Part shown: positions 62,981-64,000 of the stretch, one piece after another
Numbering within the stretch: the first letter of the stretch is position 1
How the letters are laid out: each line of letters opens with the position of its first letter
Source of the DNA: Celeribacter marinus
GTDB lineage: Bacteria > Pseudomonadota > Alphaproteobacteria > Rhodobacterales > Rhodobacteraceae
Assembly: GCF_001308265.1 (NCBI RefSeq)
Contig: NZ_CP012023.1
Coordinates: 2,804,932-2,868,931 of the forward strand
Direction: 5' to 3'
DNA length: 64,000 nucleotides
Notes under the pieces: model-generated
The model's database searches: none
Seen by the model: only the letters and a program-made list of their open reading frames with translations
Told to the model about the DNA's origin: nothing
Program-made: the position numbers and the translations under genes

Positions 62981-63547
62981 CTACAGCAGCTCCACAGCCT
63001 GGCTAAGCTGCTCAGAATTCACATCGATATATCTCTGGGTAGTGCTTATGTGACTATGCCCCGCCAACTCGGCCAGCAACCGCACCCCCACGCCTTTGTT
63101 TGCCAGTCGCGTGATGTAAGTACGTCTTCCCGAATGGCTTGAAGCGTCCTTGAGCCCTACCGCTTTGTAGATGTCGAGAAACAGCTGGCACATGGTGTTG
63201 GCTGAGAAGTGCCCACCTTTTTGGCTCTCAAACAACGCATGATGCGGCTTGGCTGTGCGGATTGATGCGCTGTACTCCAGCAGAGCTTTGCGTAAGCGCT
63301 GATTGAGATACACCGTGCGTGTGTGCCCGCCTTTGCTTTGCTCGGCTGTAAGTATAAACTGCTCACGCACGTTGCCCGTTTCATCAAACACATTGCCCAC
63401 AGTGAGCGCTGCAATCTCCTTGGCCCTCAGCCCTGCGTAGAAGCTCGTCAGTATAATAGTCTCATCCCGTGTTGGATGACGACGACTGCGACAGTACTGT
63501 ATAACCCTGCGCAGCTGCGCATCATTGAGTGTCTGTGCTTGGCGCAT
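62981..63547 (-). CDS. Small tyrosine recombinase
   Basis: 188 residues, catalytic domain only: Arg in SFYAGLRAKEIAAL, Lys in SKGGHTRTV, HSGRRTYITRLA, LAGHSHISTTQRYIDV with Tyr. There is no core-binding domain, as in the short recombinases carried by integrative elements. It may act in dimer resolution or belong to a further element. Confidence 0.85.
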   Translation of the reverse strand: MRQAQTLNDAQLRRVIQYCRSRRHPTRDETIILTSFYAGLRAKEIAALTVGNVFDETGNVREQFILTAEQSKGGHTRTVYLNQRLRKALLEYSASIRTAKPHHALFESQKGGHFSANTMCQLFLDIYKAVGLKDASSHSGRRTYITRLANKGVGVRLLAELAGHSHISTTQRYIDVNSEQLSQAVELL

Positions 63548-63742
63548 GGCGCTATCTCCTCAAAACCTAAGCATTTGTTAGCTTTGAGCATAAAGTCTGA
63601 GATATTGGTCTTCCTACCGGAAAGACGCCTTTCCTGAAGTCTATGTTTTACAATGACTTACGCAATAATCTCATACAATATGCATTCTATGAGGTTTTAA
63701 GCTCTGCCGTTCAGCTCAAGCAAAACTGCGCAGTTAAAGCCT

Positions 63743-64000
63743 TCATGGCGTGCTCACAGCGACTTGCTGCTTTGCCAATTGCAGATGATTGACTAAGGGA
63801 GAAAAATTCCCCGCCATCTGCAGCAGCAGCTTGTACTTGGCAAAGTCATAGACGTGCACTTGATCGATGGCGGGCAAGATCACCTGCAGCTGTTGTACTA
63901 AATGTGCAAACTGAGGTTCTGCCTCCAACGCACTCAGCCGTGTCCAAAAATGCTCAAGCCAAGGCAGGAGCGCTGCGAACTCAGCAAAGCGCTCTTCTGC
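63743..64000 (-). CDS. Unknown protein, C-terminal 85 residues
   Basis: Minus-strand frame entering from beyond the right edge: AEERFAEFAALLPWLEHFW and on to LAKQQVAVSTP, then stop. Helical, with Leu and Gln repeats. Family not recognised. The 195 bp between it and the recombinase (63548-63742) hold nothing else. Confidence 0.55.
   Translation of the reverse strand, partial: AEERFAEFAALLPWLEHFWTRLSALEAEPQFAHLVQQLQVILPAIDQVHVYDFAKYKLLLQMAGNFSPLVNHLQLAKQQVAVSTP

Larger units (their letters stand above)
58026..64000. mobile_element. Second tRNA-Phe element, partial
   Basis: Starts at the att copy with the same arm as the first element and carries a tyrosine integrase (59814-61055), a small regulator, a membrane protein, a peroxiredoxin/AraC pair and another recombinase. 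Its right end was not seen within the window, so the boundary is open. Confidence 0.65.

Overview
The window reads as a chromosomal segment of an alphaproteobacterium of the Rhodobacterales (roseobacter-type). The main signs are the core gene orders mreB-mreC-mreD-mrdA-rodA and murA-DUF2948-hisD-UPF0262-phosphatase-infA-maf-RNase G-yacG-tRNA-Phe, a tandem glycine riboswitch ahead of gcvT, and the style of the many small integrative elements. No species name can be given from sequence alone.

Layout. 1-22.9 kb is ordinary core chromosome: gcvT (running off the left edge), gltX, a small zincin, a PfkB kinase, nadE, a secreted MORN-repeat protein, an FeS-type photolyase with an SDR, leuA behind a leucine-rich leader peptide, the rod-shape operon, a hydroxyacid reductase, an SseB-family protein, a capsule-export ATPase/co-polymerase pair and an EF-hand protein. 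22.98-29.9 kb, starting at tRNA-Gln, is a decaying accessory stretch. It holds an integrase stub, a frameshifted fosmidomycin-resistance-type MFS gene, a LysR regulator, a frameshifted HPP-CBS gene, ubiX, and the 3' halves of ubiD and a TRAP dctM gene abutting head to head. 30.2-35.3 kb is a compact 5-kb integrative element in tRNA-Thr, bounded by 24-bp direct repeats. It carries a P4-type integrase, an AlpA regulator, small winged-helix/HTH proteins, an iteron-like repeat array and a RelBE-type toxin-antitoxin pair. 35.5-42.2 kb returns to core genes and ends at tRNA-Phe.

From 42.17 kb to the right edge the DNA looks like two related elements in tandem at tRNA-Phe. The 3' 46 bp of the tRNA recur at 57980-58025, and about 200 bp of arm sequence downstream of both copies is also shared. 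The first element (about 15.8 kb) has an uncharacterised left module: a three-gene operon with an RFC/clamp-loader-like AAA+ ATPase, a divergent unknown protein, a set of AACAC/GTGTT palindromes, and small DUF proteins, one interrupted by an in-frame amber codon. An IS91-type transposon with its tyrosine recombinase follows, then a copper-handling cluster (copC, copD, multicopper oxidase, DUF411, cytochrome c, DUF305, glutaredoxin-MauE fusion). This cluster has a CsoR-type repressor and two matching palindromic operators. The second element carries its own integrase, a peroxiredoxin/AraC pair and a second small tyrosine recombinase, and continues beyond the window.

Best candidates for undescribed biology are the left module of the first tRNA-Phe element with its palindrome family, and the iteron/hairpin region of the tRNA-Thr element. 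Both could be replication or copy-control systems of integrative elements. That is inference from gene types and DNA symmetry, not demonstrated.
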